Shown here piece after piece: positions 42,774 through 50,006 of a stretch of DNA of 50,006 nt. Source of the DNA: an uncultured Eubacteriales bacterium (GTDB taxonomy: Bacteria > Bacillota > Clostridia > Oscillospirales > Acutalibacteraceae); the NCBI GenBank assembly GCA_900315195.1, contig OMYD01000006.1, positions 1 to 50,006 on the forward strand, read 5' to 3'. Positions within the stretch are counted from its first letter, which is position 1. Each line of letters begins with the position of its first letter. A program made the translations under genes and the position numbers. The notes below the pieces were generated by a model. It searched no databases. It saw nothing but the letters and a program-made list of their open reading frames with translations, and was not told where the DNA came from.

Positions 42774-44207
42774 ATGGATGACGTATTAAACTTTTTAAAA
42801 TCCGTAGACAATACAATGACTTTTCCCATACTTATTGTTGTTCTTGCGGTTGGAGGCTTGTTCTTTACCATTCGCACCCGAGGAGTTCAGATAAGACTAT
42901 TCGGCACGGCGTGCAAGCTGATTGTCGAAAAACCCTCGTCAAAGCAAAAGGTTTCGTCATTTCAGGCGCTAATGGTATCAACGGCGTCGCGTGTTGGCAC
43001 GGGCAACATAGTGGGCGTTTCAACCGCCATCTGTCTGGGCGGACCGGGAGCGTGCTTCTGGATGTGGCTTATGTGTCTTGTAGGAGCGTCATCTGCGTTT
43101 ATTTAAAGTACGCTCGCGCAGATTTTTAAGCAAAAGGACAAAGACGGCAATTATTTCGGCGGCCCTGCTTACTACATTGAAAAGGCGCTCAAGCTGCCTG
43201 TTGTTGCGGGAGTTTTCTGCGTTTTTCTGATTGCTACATATGCTTTCGGCTTTAATCTGCTCTGCTCATACAACCTCCAGAGCACATTTCAGGCATATGA
43301 TTTTTATGACAGCAGTATAACCCCGTTTATCATCGGCAGTATTCTTGCGTTGGTTGTGGGCTTCTGCGTAATGGGCGGAGGCAAAAGTATCGTTAAGCTT
43401 ACCGAAAAAATTGTTCCCGTTATGGGCCTTGCGTATGTTCTTGTTGCGCTGATAATCATTTTTGCGCATGCTTATAATATTCCGGAAACCTTCGGATTGA
43501 TTTTTGAGGACGCGTTTAATTTCCGTGCCATTTTCGGCGGAATTACCGGATCATGCATGGTTTACGGAATAAAGCGAGGACTTTTTTCAAACGAAGCGGG
43601 CGTTGGTTCCGCTCCGAACGCTTCGGCTTCGGCTGATGTCACTCACCCCGTAAAGCAGGGCTTGGTACAGACGGTTTCCGTATATATCGATACAATGCTT
43701 CTCTGTACGGCTACCGCGCTTATGTGTCTGACGTCAGGTGTTGCGCGTATTCCGGATGAAGATTACTCAGGCGCGCCTTATGTTCAGGATGTTGTTTCAA
43801 CAGTTTTCGGGAATTTTGCCCCCGTTTTCATCACTGTGGCTATGGTGCTGTTCGCGTTTACCACGTTAATCGGAAATCTGTATTATGTCGATAACGCGCT
43901 GGCGTATCTCAATCACAAAAAAACGCCCTCCAAAAAATTTATGACGGTATTTTACATATGCTGTGTGGCGGTCATCTTTTTGGGCGCGCTTGTTGAAATG
44001 GACTTCGCGTGGACTGTGGCTAACATCACTATGGGCGGAATGACGCTGATTAATATACCTTGCTGCCTGATCCTTTCGGGAATCGCAATCAAAGCGCTAA
44101 GGGATTTTGAGTCGCAGAAAAAGCGCGGGCTTAACCCGACGTTCAGGGCGCGCGATATCGGCCTTGACGAAAGCAAAATGAGCTGCTGGACAGAAAAAGA
44201 TGATTGA
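42774..44207 (+). pseudogene. Alanine/glycine:cation symporter (AGCS), interrupted by one in-frame TAA
   Basis: A 477-codon sodium/alanine symporter gene. The ATG follows AAGGAGGG. Codon 111 is TAA (43104-43106), in the segment ASSAFI-stop-STLAQIFK, where the family has Glu (ESTLAQ). The frame is otherwise unbroken to 44207, with the AGCS motifs STASRVGTGNIVG, GGPAYYIE, MVYGIKRGLFSNEAGVGSAPN and later helices all present. A single G-to-T change (GAA to TAA) explains the break. Unless it is read through or the base is a sequencing error, only the first two to three helices are made. It would have imported alanine or glycine with sodium. The next gene carries the same kind of change. Confidence 0.88.
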
Positions 44208-44236
44208 TAAAGTCGTCTGCGGCAAAGGATAAAAGT

Positions 44237-45016
44237 ATGAAGTATTTTATAGATTTTTAGGCGACTCAGTTTTCGGGAGAGATTATTTCAATCGGCTGCG
44301 TTGATGAAAACGACAGGCGGTTCTATACGCTTGTTCAGCCTGAAAACCCCGAAAAAATCACTGAGTTCATCCTCAATTTAACGGGAATCAGCCGTGAGGA
44401 GCTTTTGCGGGCGCCGACCGCAGATGAGGCGTTTACACGGCTGCTTGAATGGCTTGATAAAACCTCGGTCGTCAGTTTTTACTGCTACGGTGACAGCGAC
44501 GCCCATTTTCTGGAGCGCACCATGCGGTATTTGCATACCTTTGAGGCTCAGCTGGGTCTGAGCGTTGTAAAAAGCGCGCTTATTGATTTTTCGGTTGAGG
44601 TCAGAAAGCATTTCTCCTTAAAGCACAGCATAGCTCTTAAAAAGGTTATCAGTTACTATCGCGGCGAAAACGTGGAACAAAATCACAATTCGCTTACAGA
44701 CGCATTGTTTTTAAAGGAAATATATGAAAAATCCCGCAATGAGGTTGTTACCGAATGTCCGTTTCCGGAATATCAGCGCGGAGCTAATCTTCCGAAAATC
44801 AAAAGGCGGATCTGCGCGGTCAAGGGAAATTTAAAAATGGAATTTTCATCCTTCGGCAAGGCTGCCGACTGGGTTATGTCCGAGTTTCTCGCAATAGGGG
44901 ATAAGGTAAACGACAAAACAAAGTCGAAGGTGTGCAGCCGCATTATGGTCGCCTTCGAAAAGGGAAGGCCCTACTGCGGGTTTTCATGGAGCGTGGGCAG
45001 TCATTACCAAAAATAA
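44237..45016 (+). pseudogene. DnaQ-like 3'-5' exonuclease (DEDD), in-frame TAG at the catalytic Glu
   Basis: A 259-codon gene with AAAGGAT before the ATG. The N terminus reads MKYFIDF-stop-ATQFSGEIISIG. The family motif Exo I is DFEAT, so codon 8 (TAG, 44258-44260) replaces the metal-binding Glu; GAG to TAG is one G-to-T change. The rest of the domain is intact: a later Asp in GDSDAHFL, and HNSLTDALFLKEIYE as the Exo III H/D motif. A C-terminal part of about 65 residues (after KRRICAV) has no family I know. A second start after the stop would give a protein without the catalytic Glu. Confidence 0.85.
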
Positions 45017-45291
45017 AGGCGTTCGGCGGCGGTTATTCCGGATAGTTTTTTCTTAGAAGTACCTTCCGGTCACTTTCACAAAAAATAAACACGGCAGGCA
45101 GAAAGCCAAACGGTTTCTGCCTGCCGCGCTTGTTGCGGCGTGAGCGGAGAAAAAGGTTCATCAACGCTCTCCTTAAAAACAGTCCACAGGACTGTTTTTG
45201 CCTCCCGCCGGTCGGCACAGTCGCCTTCGAATCTCTTCTGTGACGCTGTTAAGTAAAAAAACGTGTATACCCAACGGGTATACACGGTTTT
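45017..45291. other. Non-coding stretch with three strong hairpins
   Basis: Lies between the exonuclease and tRNA-Arg. Hairpins are at 45092-45126 (13-bp perfect stem), 45175-45199 (11-bp perfect stem, AAAAACAGTCC/GGACTGTTTTT) and 45262-45286 (tRNA terminator). Small open frames on the minus strand here are not supported by start sites or composition. Confidence 0.65.
45255..45286 (-). terminator. Terminator of tRNA-Arg
   Basis: A perfect 11-bp stem (45262-45272 with 45276-45286) and a 3-nt loop. On the minus strand it is followed by seven T. Confidence 0.9.
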
Positions 45292-45368
45292 TGGCGTCCC
45301 AGAAGGGATTCGAACCCCCGGCCTTTCGCTTAGGAGGCGAACGCTCTATCCTACTGAGCTACTGAGAC
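45292..45368 (-). tRNA. tRNA-Arg(CCU)
   Basis: A cloverleaf on the minus strand: acceptor GTCTCAG/CTGGGAC, D arm AGCTCAGTAGGATAGAGC, anticodon stem TTCGC/GCGAA with loop CTCCTAA (anticodon CCU, codon AGG), T arm GGGGGTTCGAATCCC-like, discriminator G and an encoded CCA (45292-45294). Confidence 0.95.
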
Positions 45369-45381
45369 ATTTCATTTTATT

Positions 45382-45410
45382 ATTTTATCGCAAATATGAT
45401 GCTTTGTCAA
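45382..45410 (-). promoter_or_regulatory. Promoter of tRNA-Arg
   Basis: On the minus strand, a perfect TTGACA (45405-45410), a 17-nt spacer and TAAAAT (45382-45387). Confidence 0.85.
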
Positions 45411-45441
45411 GCGCGGCAAATTTACCGGATAAAAATAAGTG

Positions 45442-45470
45442 TTGACAAAAATGTCGCGGTATGATAAAAT
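45442..45470 (+). promoter_or_regulatory. Promoter of the two tRNA-Ser genes
   Basis: A perfect TTGACA (45442-45447), a 17-nt spacer and TAAAAT (45465-45470), 15 nt before tRNA-Ser(UGA). Confidence 0.88.
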
Positions 45471-45485
45471 AACTATTACTGACAC

Positions 45486-45574
45486 GGAGAGATGTCCGAG
45501 TGGTTTAAGGAGCTAGTCTTGAAAACTAGTGATCCCGCAAGGGACCAAGGGTTCGAATCCCTTTCTCTCCGCCA
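45486..45574 (+). tRNA. tRNA-Ser(UGA)
   Basis: Class II tRNA with a long variable arm. Acceptor GGAGAGA/TCTCTCC, anticodon stem CTAGT/ACTAG with loop CTTGAAA (anticodon UGA), variable arm GATCCCGCAAGGGAC, discriminator G and an encoded CCA. Confidence 0.96.
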
Positions 45575-45602
45575 ATTTAATCTATTATTCACTTTACCAT
45601 AC

Positions 45603-45695
45603 GGAGGATTACTCAAGTGGTGAAGAGGCTCCCCTGCTAAGGGAGTAGGTCGTCTAATAAACGGCGCGAGGGTTCAAATCCCTTGTCCTCCGCCA
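45603..45695 (+). tRNA. tRNA-Ser(GCU), integration target
   Basis: Class II tRNA: acceptor GGAGGAT/GTCCTCC, anticodon stem CTCCC/GGGAG with loop CTGCTAA (anticodon GCU), long variable arm, discriminator G and an encoded CCA. Its last 24 bases plus one are the att core shared with the right end of the element. Confidence 0.96.
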
Positions 45696-45696
45696 A
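45672..45696 (+). other. attL-type core in the tRNA-Ser(GCU) 3' end
   Basis: The 25-bp sequence from the T-arm to just past CCA recurs exactly, but inverted, at 49891-49915. Tyrosine integrases commonly use the tRNA 3' end as the attachment site, and an integrase gene lies next to it. Confidence 0.75.
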
Positions 45697-45697
45697 G

Positions 45698-45738
45698 CCC
45701 GAAAGTCACTGTTTATGTGGCTTTCGGGTCTTCTCTTT
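45698..45738 (+). terminator. Terminator of the tRNA-Ser pair
   Basis: Stem CCCGAAAG/CTTTCGGG (45698-45705 with 45721-45728) with an inner CAC/GTG pair, followed by a T-rich tract (TCTTCTCTTTT). Confidence 0.78.
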
Positions 45739-45784
45739 TGCACTTAAAGCGCTGTGTTCTTTACCGTGTTCTTTATTATATCTT

Positions 45785-47023
45785 TTATGCAGTTTCGAGC
45801 AGACTCGCAACACTGTTTAAAGCCTTTTTATTTGTCTGCTGTACGGCGTGAGCATAGATGTTTAATGTAGTGCTTGTTTGGCTGTGTCCGAGCATACTCG
45901 ACACCGATTTTACGTCGACACCGCTTGCTAAAGCCTGTGAAGCGACAAAATGCCGAAAACTATGTAGCCCCTTAAATGATACGTTCTCACGTTCACAAAA
46001 GTGTTTAAGCCACTTATACGGTGCACTTGGGTGAAGCGGCTGACCGTTCCATTTAATAAACAATCTATCGGTTTCCACCCACAAATCACCGCAATCTTTC
46101 GCTTGCTGTTCTTGTTGAGTTTTTAACAGCTTTATCAAACCAACTATCTTAGGTTGAATATACAAAGACCGATAGCTTGATTTTGTTTTCGGAGTATCGG
46201 TATATACGCCATATCCTTGATGATAGTTTGAGGTTCTGCAAATGGTTAAAACAGAAGTCTCAAAGTTTATATCCTTGTATTCCAAGCCTAAAGCTTCACC
46301 ACGGCGCATACCACTATAAGCTAACAAGTTAAAGAATAAACTATAATTTAGAGGTGCTTTCTCATCAATAAGAGCTAATAATTGTTTGGCTTCTTCAAGG
46401 GAATACACTTCTTTTTCTTTTTTCTGTGATTTGGTAAAAGTAATGTCACGGCAAGGATTATCGTGAATAATTCCACACCTTTTTGCATAAAGCATTACAT
46501 CACTTATAAAGGTTAGATAATGCTTTTGCGTTTTTTCGGATAACCCCAAACCTGTTTTTTGGTTGATTCCGTCTTGCGCTAATGAGGAAATAAAGGATTG
46601 AATTTTGCGATAGGTTAGTTTACTCACCAAAATATCGCCAATCGCGTTATATGTACGCTCCTGACAACTTTTCATTCTTAATAAACTGCTGTTCTTTAAT
46701 TCTTTGCTGATTTCCTGCAAAGCAATCCATTCTTTTGCCAATTCACGGAATGTTGTATGTTTTTTAGCATACTCGATTTCGTTATTATCCTGCTCCTGAT
46801 GTTCGGCTTCACGTTGTAACTGCGCTTCATATTCTTGCTTGGATTTTTCTTCAAACAAGACTGCTTGTCGATTTAACTCCTTTTCAACTGCTTTCGGCTT
46901 CATACCGATTTCGGGCTTATACGTCATGGATTTTACAATCTGCTGACCATCTTTATAGCCAAGACTAACCCTGATCAGGTATGAAACAACACCTTTTTTT
47001 GATATTCTTTTTTGAATCGTCAT
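45785..47023 (-). CDS. int: Tyrosine-type site-specific integrase
   Basis: A 412-residue phage/ICE-type integrase. Residues 1-60 are an AP2-like arm-binding domain (RISKKGVVSYLIRVSLGYKDG). The core-binding SAM-like domain is at about 90-190. The catalytic domain carries Arg near 238 (GMRRGEALG), H-x-x-R at HSFRH near 354, a second His in LGHSQ and the Tyr nucleophile in LNIYAH near 389. All catalytic residues are present, so it could be active. AGAGAGGT precedes the ATG. Its 3' end faces tRNA-Ser(GCU) 90 nt away, as usual for tRNA-targeted elements. Its base composition is more AT-rich than the dcw genes. A diverged copy of its 3' end is at 49608-49787. Confidence 0.96.
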   Translation of the reverse strand: MTIQKRISKKGVVSYLIRVSLGYKDGQQIVKSMTYKPEIGMKPKAVEKELNRQAVLFEEKSKQEYEAQLQREAEHQEQDNNEIEYAKKHTTFRELAKEWIALQEISKELKNSSLLRMKSCQERTYNAIGDILVSKLTYRKIQSFISSLAQDGINQKTGLGLSEKTQKHYLTFISDVMLYAKRCGIIHDNPCRDITFTKSQKKEKEVYSLEEAKQLLALIDEKAPLNYSLFFNLLAYSGMRRGEALGLEYKDINFETSVLTICRTSNYHQGYGVYTDTPKTKSSYRSLYIQPKIVGLIKLLKTQQEQQAKDCGDLWVETDRLFIKWNGQPLHPSAPYKWLKHFCERENVSFKGLHSFRHFVASQALASGVDVKSVSSMLGHSQTSTTLNIYAHAVQQTNKKALNSVASLLETA

Positions 47024-47044
47024 ACTTGACCTCTCTTTCTGAAA

Positions 47045-47287
47045 TCAAGCACAAGTAGCGGAATCATTATAACACGATAACCAGTTAAATAGCAAGTCAA
47101 GATTGACTAAAACTTTATTACCGACATTTACTGTCGGAATCTGACCGCTGCTGATTAACTTTCTAAATGCTCTCATACTGATAGAAGTATCAGGATCAAT
47201 CTTTTTTATCTCGTCATACGCTTTCGGAATCGTTCTCATTCTCGGAAGTCTAACATCAGTATTACTCTCGTTCATATTTTTCATCAT
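47045..47287 (-). CDS. Excisionase-like small DNA-binding protein
   Basis: An 80-residue protein with an HTH like those of the excisionase/MerR-type group: SISMRAFRKLISSGQIPTVNVGN, followed by a hydrophobic turn (KVLVNLDLLFNWL). It lies 21 nt before int on the same strand, the usual place of xis, so it probably sets the direction of recombination. AAGGAGG lies about 12 nt before the ATG. Confidence 0.8.
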   Translation of the reverse strand: MMKNMNESNTDVRLPRMRTIPKAYDEIKKIDPDTSISMRAFRKLISSGQIPTVNVGNKVLVNLDLLFNWLSCYNDSATCA

Positions 47288-47510
47288 AAAAAATTAAATA
47301 CCTCCTTATAGATGTATATTAATTATTTCTATTAGATTTGAAGTTTTTGGTTCTCCAACTTACGAGCCAGTCACCACAGTCAACCTTCAACTGTGTAAGA
47401 GCATAAAAAATAATGCTTTCAAATGACGGTCTTACAAAAAATTGACGTTGTTACTGGGGTAAAAAAACAAATCACGCATCGGTTGACAGTTGACTGGCTA
47501 CGACTGTAGC
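47288..47510. other. Non-coding gap of the element with a long imperfect inverted repeat
   Basis: GCCAGTCACCACAGTCAACC (47366-47385) is answered by GGTTGACAGTTGACTGGC (47481-47498) on the other strand. Between them lie shorter repeats (ACAGT..ACTGT). It may be a regulatory, replication or recombination site. No gene was found. Confidence 0.6.
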
Positions 47511-49625
47511 CTATTCGTCCTCGCTGAAAAGCAAAGGATTTACAAAGTAAGTATTTTTCTGCTTGTTGTTATTTGACCTTTCACTCTGTTCCCAGAGAAA
47601 GCCTCGGTCAACTAACATTGTCAGAGGTGTCTGCATATCCGCAGCTTTACTGAAACGCTTACTGAACCTCATAAAGTCCCTGCGAGTAAAGCTCTCAAGC
47701 CCGCGCTTTGTGACGGCGTTCAGTATGTACTTTGCGTCCGCTGTAGTTTCGTCCGCGCCCATAAAGTCATACACCGCCTTAGCGTGATGAATAAAGTAAC
47801 TTCCCAGAGTGATTGCATTCTGCATTATATCCGCGCTTACAACAAGCGGTTGCGGGTCGTCAAAGGCGAACTCCGCGCACCTGATCCTGTTCGCTCTTGT
47901 TAGAATGCCAGCAAACCTAAGAACGTTTCCCACGAGCTTTCCTGCCCAGTCGGAGATATCTGCATACTCGCCGCGCAGCTTCGGCTCCAAACTCACGGAG
48001 AAATCTTCGAGCAGCCGCAGCGCCTCGGGACTGAGCGTGATCAGCTCCGGCTCGTCGTTTTCCTCGCTGAGCATATCCTCGATGATCTCGCGGTAGCGCT
48101 GCTTTGCCTCATACGGGATCGGCGCGGTACTGAACCGCCTTTTGCCCACCAGCGAACGCGGCATACAGTACAAGAAACGCGCCGTCAGACCGCGTCCCCG
48201 GAAAGTGTGATTGTTCATTACTCCCGAGATAACGCTCGGCTGAACTGTCAGAAGGATAGTCAGGGCAGGGTCTTTTATGCTCTCACTCGGCCTGTTAACT
48301 CGGTCAAGACGGATTGTGTCGCCGGAGTAAGCTTTGAGAAAAACATCAATATTAACGTTCTTCGAGTACATTCCTTTTAGCATGTCAAAGATTCCGCCCT
48401 CTGATGAGATAATCGCTGTCGAGCCGTTTTTGGCAAGCTCGGAAATCAGCTTTTCGGTAGTTATATCGTCCACATAGAGTTTAAGCGGCTGCTTCACCTT
48501 AAAATTAGCAATCTCACCGGCAATTCTCGTAATCTTATCTGAATCGACTTTGTCTTTGTTATTAGCAGCCTGATTTTCAAATTGCTTTTGCTTCAGTTCA
48601 AGAATTCTGAGATCCATTTTGCTTTTTTCAATTTCGGGAGCGCGGCGTTCGTTTTCTTCCGCCTCATACGCAGTAACTGGCGCTGACACCGCACTGATAA
48701 CGGCGGATTCTCTCTCGCTTGGTTCAGCGATTGACACAACATAAAGGTTCAGCGGTTCAATCCAATCGGGCTTGCCCTGAATCTTATATTTTCCCTGGAT
48801 ACACAGCGCCAGCACAGCAAAAACGGAACAGGCGCACATATCAACGGGAGTCTGCGTGCTCTCGGCGAGCGCGGTTACAAACCCCCTGACAGTGTCGGGT
48901 AGAGTATGAACCGGGAATGTCGGCAGATTCGGATTGTCAAACGGAACAGGCTTGTCCCAGTGGGTAAGCGGGGTGTCCCCGCTGCCGTTTCCGCCTTTGG
49001 AAAGACCTTTTTTACATAAACCGTCATCAACGGCGGGACTGACTTTGGTATGCCTATGTTGTTTTTCATATTCTTCCGGCGGGATATAGCTTTTATCGCA
49101 CAAGACCTTTTGGCTGTAGAACTTCTGGGCGCTCTTCCATATAGATTCAATTTCCTTAGAATCAAGCGGCGGCGAGCACCTGTCACAGTTGAGCATAAAC
49201 TCGCTCCGCGCCTTGCCCGTGTCGCCGTAACGCTTTATGAGCTTTGCCGCGATTTGCGAAAGCGTAGAATTTCTCCTACCCTCGGGAATAATTATGCCGA
49301 GTTTTGGCTGTGTCGCCTTATTATTGCTATCCTCGGCTGTGTTATCGGAAAGTTTGAAAGACGGCTCAGAATCACACAGGTCGTGCTTATCGAGGAATTC
49401 GATTATGCTCGTTTCTCCCTCGTGAAAACGGACCTCTGCCTCTTTGTTACCGAAGTAGAAACGTCCCGCGTCGAGAGCTCTTTCGTCGAAAACGGGCAGG
49501 TGTTTCTGCAGGCGTTTAAGCAGAGCTTTGTACTCGTCCGCCGAGGTTATTCTCTCAATTGGAAAGAGAATGTGAAACCGTGGTCGGGGACTTTTGCTGC
49601 CTTTCCACTTCATAGCTTTAGGCAC
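47511..49625 (-). CDS. DUF3987/primase-like replication protein, 5' end replaced
   Basis: A 704-residue protein of the type found in phages and integrative elements. The start of the recognisable part (SKSPRPRFHILFPIERI, about 10-90) is the end of a primase-polymerase-like domain. A PriCT-type helical segment follows at about 118-175 (TLSQIAAKLIKRYGDTGKARSEFML). The DUF3987 ATPase-like region (about 255-650) begins PDTVRGFVTALAESTQTP. Its Walker A position reads SIAEPSERESAV near 298, with no G-K-S/T. The ORF's first six codons lie on the antisense of an integrase fragment (49608-49787) and there is no ribosome binding site, so the real 5' end was lost in a rearrangement. It is likely not expressed as it was. 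Confidence 0.75.
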   Translation of the reverse strand: MPKAMKWKGSKSPRPRFHILFPIERITSADEYKALLKRLQKHLPVFDERALDAGRFYFGNKEAEVRFHEGETSIIEFLDKHDLCDSEPSFKLSDNTAEDSNNKATQPKLGIIIPEGRRNSTLSQIAAKLIKRYGDTGKARSEFMLNCDRCSPPLDSKEIESIWKSAQKFYSQKVLCDKSYIPPEEYEKQHRHTKVSPAVDDGLCKKGLSKGGNGSGDTPLTHWDKPVPFDNPNLPTFPVHTLPDTVRGFVTALAESTQTPVDMCACSVFAVLALCIQGKYKIQGKPDWIEPLNLYVVSIAEPSERESAVISAVSAPVTAYEAEENERRAPEIEKSKMDLRILELKQKQFENQAANNKDKVDSDKITRIAGEIANFKVKQPLKLYVDDITTEKLISELAKNGSTAIISSEGGIFDMLKGMYSKNVNIDVFLKAYSGDTIRLDRVNRPSESIKDPALTILLTVQPSVISGVMNNHTFRGRGLTARFLYCMPRSLVGKRRFSTAPIPYEAKQRYREIIEDMLSEENDEPELITLSPEALRLLEDFSVSLEPKLRGEYADISDWAGKLVGNVLRFAGILTRANRIRCAEFAFDDPQPLVVSADIMQNAITLGSYFIHHAKAVYDFMGADETTADAKYILNAVTKRGLESFTRRDFMRFSKRFSKAADMQTPLTMLVDRGFLWEQSERSNNNKQKNTYFVNPLLFSEDE

Positions 49626-49787
49626 TTCGTAGCTTCACAGGCTATTGCAAGCGGTATTGATATAAAAGCCGTATCGAATATGTTAGGACACAGCCAAACA
49701 AGCACTACGCTGAATATTTACGCCCATGCTGTACAACAGGCAAACGAAAACGCATTAAACAGCGTTGCAAAACTTCTTGAAACATGA
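49608..49787 (+). pseudogene. 3' fragment of a second integrase gene (inverted relative to int)
   Basis: Sixty codons reading LHSFRHFVASQAIASG to NSVAKLLET match the last 60 codons of the integrase at 45785-47023, at perhaps three quarters of positions. They include the H-x-x-R, LGHSQ and the Tyr in NIYAH. The fragment has no start and the upstream region is the DUF3987 gene. The homology continues past the stop through a non-coding AAAGAACAC stretch to the tRNA core at 49891-49915. Confidence 0.85.
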
Positions 49788-49890
49788 TAAAACATAACGA
49801 ATAAAGAACACGATAAAGAACACAGAGTTGTCCGAGCAAAAAAGAAAACCCGAAAACAGCTTAAATAAGCCATTTTCGAGCTTCTTGGGG

Positions 49891-49915
49891 TTGGCGGAGG
49901 ACAAGGGATTTGAAC
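49891..49915 (-). other. Second att core (inverted copy of tRNA-Ser(GCU) 3' end)
   Basis: Exactly 25 bp identical to the reverse complement of 45672-45696. Beyond it (49916 on) the tRNA sequence is not continued, so only the core is here. An intact element would have the two cores as direct repeats; these are inverted. The 219 bp from 49788 to the window end otherwise hold no gene. Confidence 0.8.
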
Positions 49916-50006
49916 GGGCATAATGTAAATTAACTTAAATTTTGTGCTAATTGATTAAATTTATATTGTTGGTTTTGACGTTTTTTACAAAAAATCAAAC
50001 TTTATG

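Noticed and set aside
42774..45016. Reassignment of TAA/TAG to Glu in this organism
   Set aside because: Many intact genes in the window end in TAA or TAG at the expected place, so a genome-wide change is excluded; only local read-through remains possible.
45033..45285. Small minus-strand proteins of 61-69 residues before tRNA-Arg
   Set aside because: They cross strong hairpins and the tRNA terminator and have no start site or known features.
49050..49607. Plus-strand frame leading into the integrase fragment
   Set aside because: It is antisense to the DUF3987 gene; only the last 60 codons have integrase similarity.

Overview
The window looks like the chromosome of a spore-forming, low-GC-type Clostridia bacterium, most likely an Oscillospiraceae/Ruminococcus-like gut organism. 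This is inferred from a Gram-positive division and cell wall (dcw) cluster that includes a PASTA-type PBP, spoVT, a ctsR-mcsA-mcsB-clpC operon, meso-diaminopimelate dehydrogenase, a short eukaryote/archaea-type prolyl-tRNA synthetase, BspA-type LRR lipoproteins, strong AGGAGG ribosome binding sites and frequent TTG/GTG starts. No search could be run, so taxonomy and names rest on recognised motifs. Layout: 1-1.2 kb, two small membrane proteins, the first cut by the window edge. 1.3-4.05 kb, proS and metA, separated by a very regular array of small hairpins. 4.2-6.9 kb, a large secreted beta-helix/Big_2 protein. 7.0-19.6 kb, the dcw cluster in the order mraZ (decapitated), rsmH, ftsL, PBP/spoVD (frameshifted), mraY, ftsW, murG, murA, ftsQ/divIB, ftsZ; the murC-F ligases and ftsA are absent from it. 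Two inverted copies of a dispersed repeat bracket murG-ftsZ. 19.8-23.3 kb, spoVT, then three lipoprotein genes, two of them with LRR_5 repeats. 23.35-26.9 kb on the minus strand, a run nadB-nadC-ddh-rubredoxin. 27.0-28.9 kb, hflX and a PAP2 phosphatase. 28.9-33.6 kb, the CtsR-controlled clpC operon with three CtsR boxes. 33.7-39.2 kb on the minus strand, a small membrane protein, recD2, an MreB-like gene, thyA and an extended DHFR. 39.2-42.7 kb, small genes: DUF1540, HAD hydrolase, EamA transporter, bioY under a BirA box, a zinc-ribbon membrane protein and DUF378. 42.7-45.0 kb, an AGCS symporter and a DnaQ-like exonuclease, each intact except for one in-frame stop where a glutamate codon is expected. 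45.3-45.7 kb, tRNA-Arg(CCU), tRNA-Ser(UGA) and tRNA-Ser(GCU). 45.7-49.9 kb, an integrated-element remnant in the tRNA-Ser(GCU) 3' end: integrase, excisionase-like protein and a 5'-truncated DUF3987/primase-like protein. It is closed on the right by an inverted, diverged copy of the integrase 3' end plus the same 25-bp tRNA core. How the genes work together: the dcw genes supply lipid II synthesis and export (MraY, MurG, MurA), septal synthesis (PBP, FtsW) and the divisome (FtsL, FtsQ, FtsZ). Ddh supplies meso-DAP for lysine or peptidoglycan. CtsR, McsA, McsB and ClpC form the heat-shock/arginine-phosphorylation proteolysis system. ThyA and DHFR form the thymidylate-folate cycle. The most unusual items are the variable-stem/constant-spacer hairpin array (2.84-3.06 kb), the inverted dispersed repeats (14.06-14.35 and 19.61-19.79 kb), the paired Glu-to-stop changes (43.10 and 44.26 kb), the decapitated mraZ that keeps its promoter and operator-like repeats, the DHFR C-terminal extension, and the mirror-image element ends.
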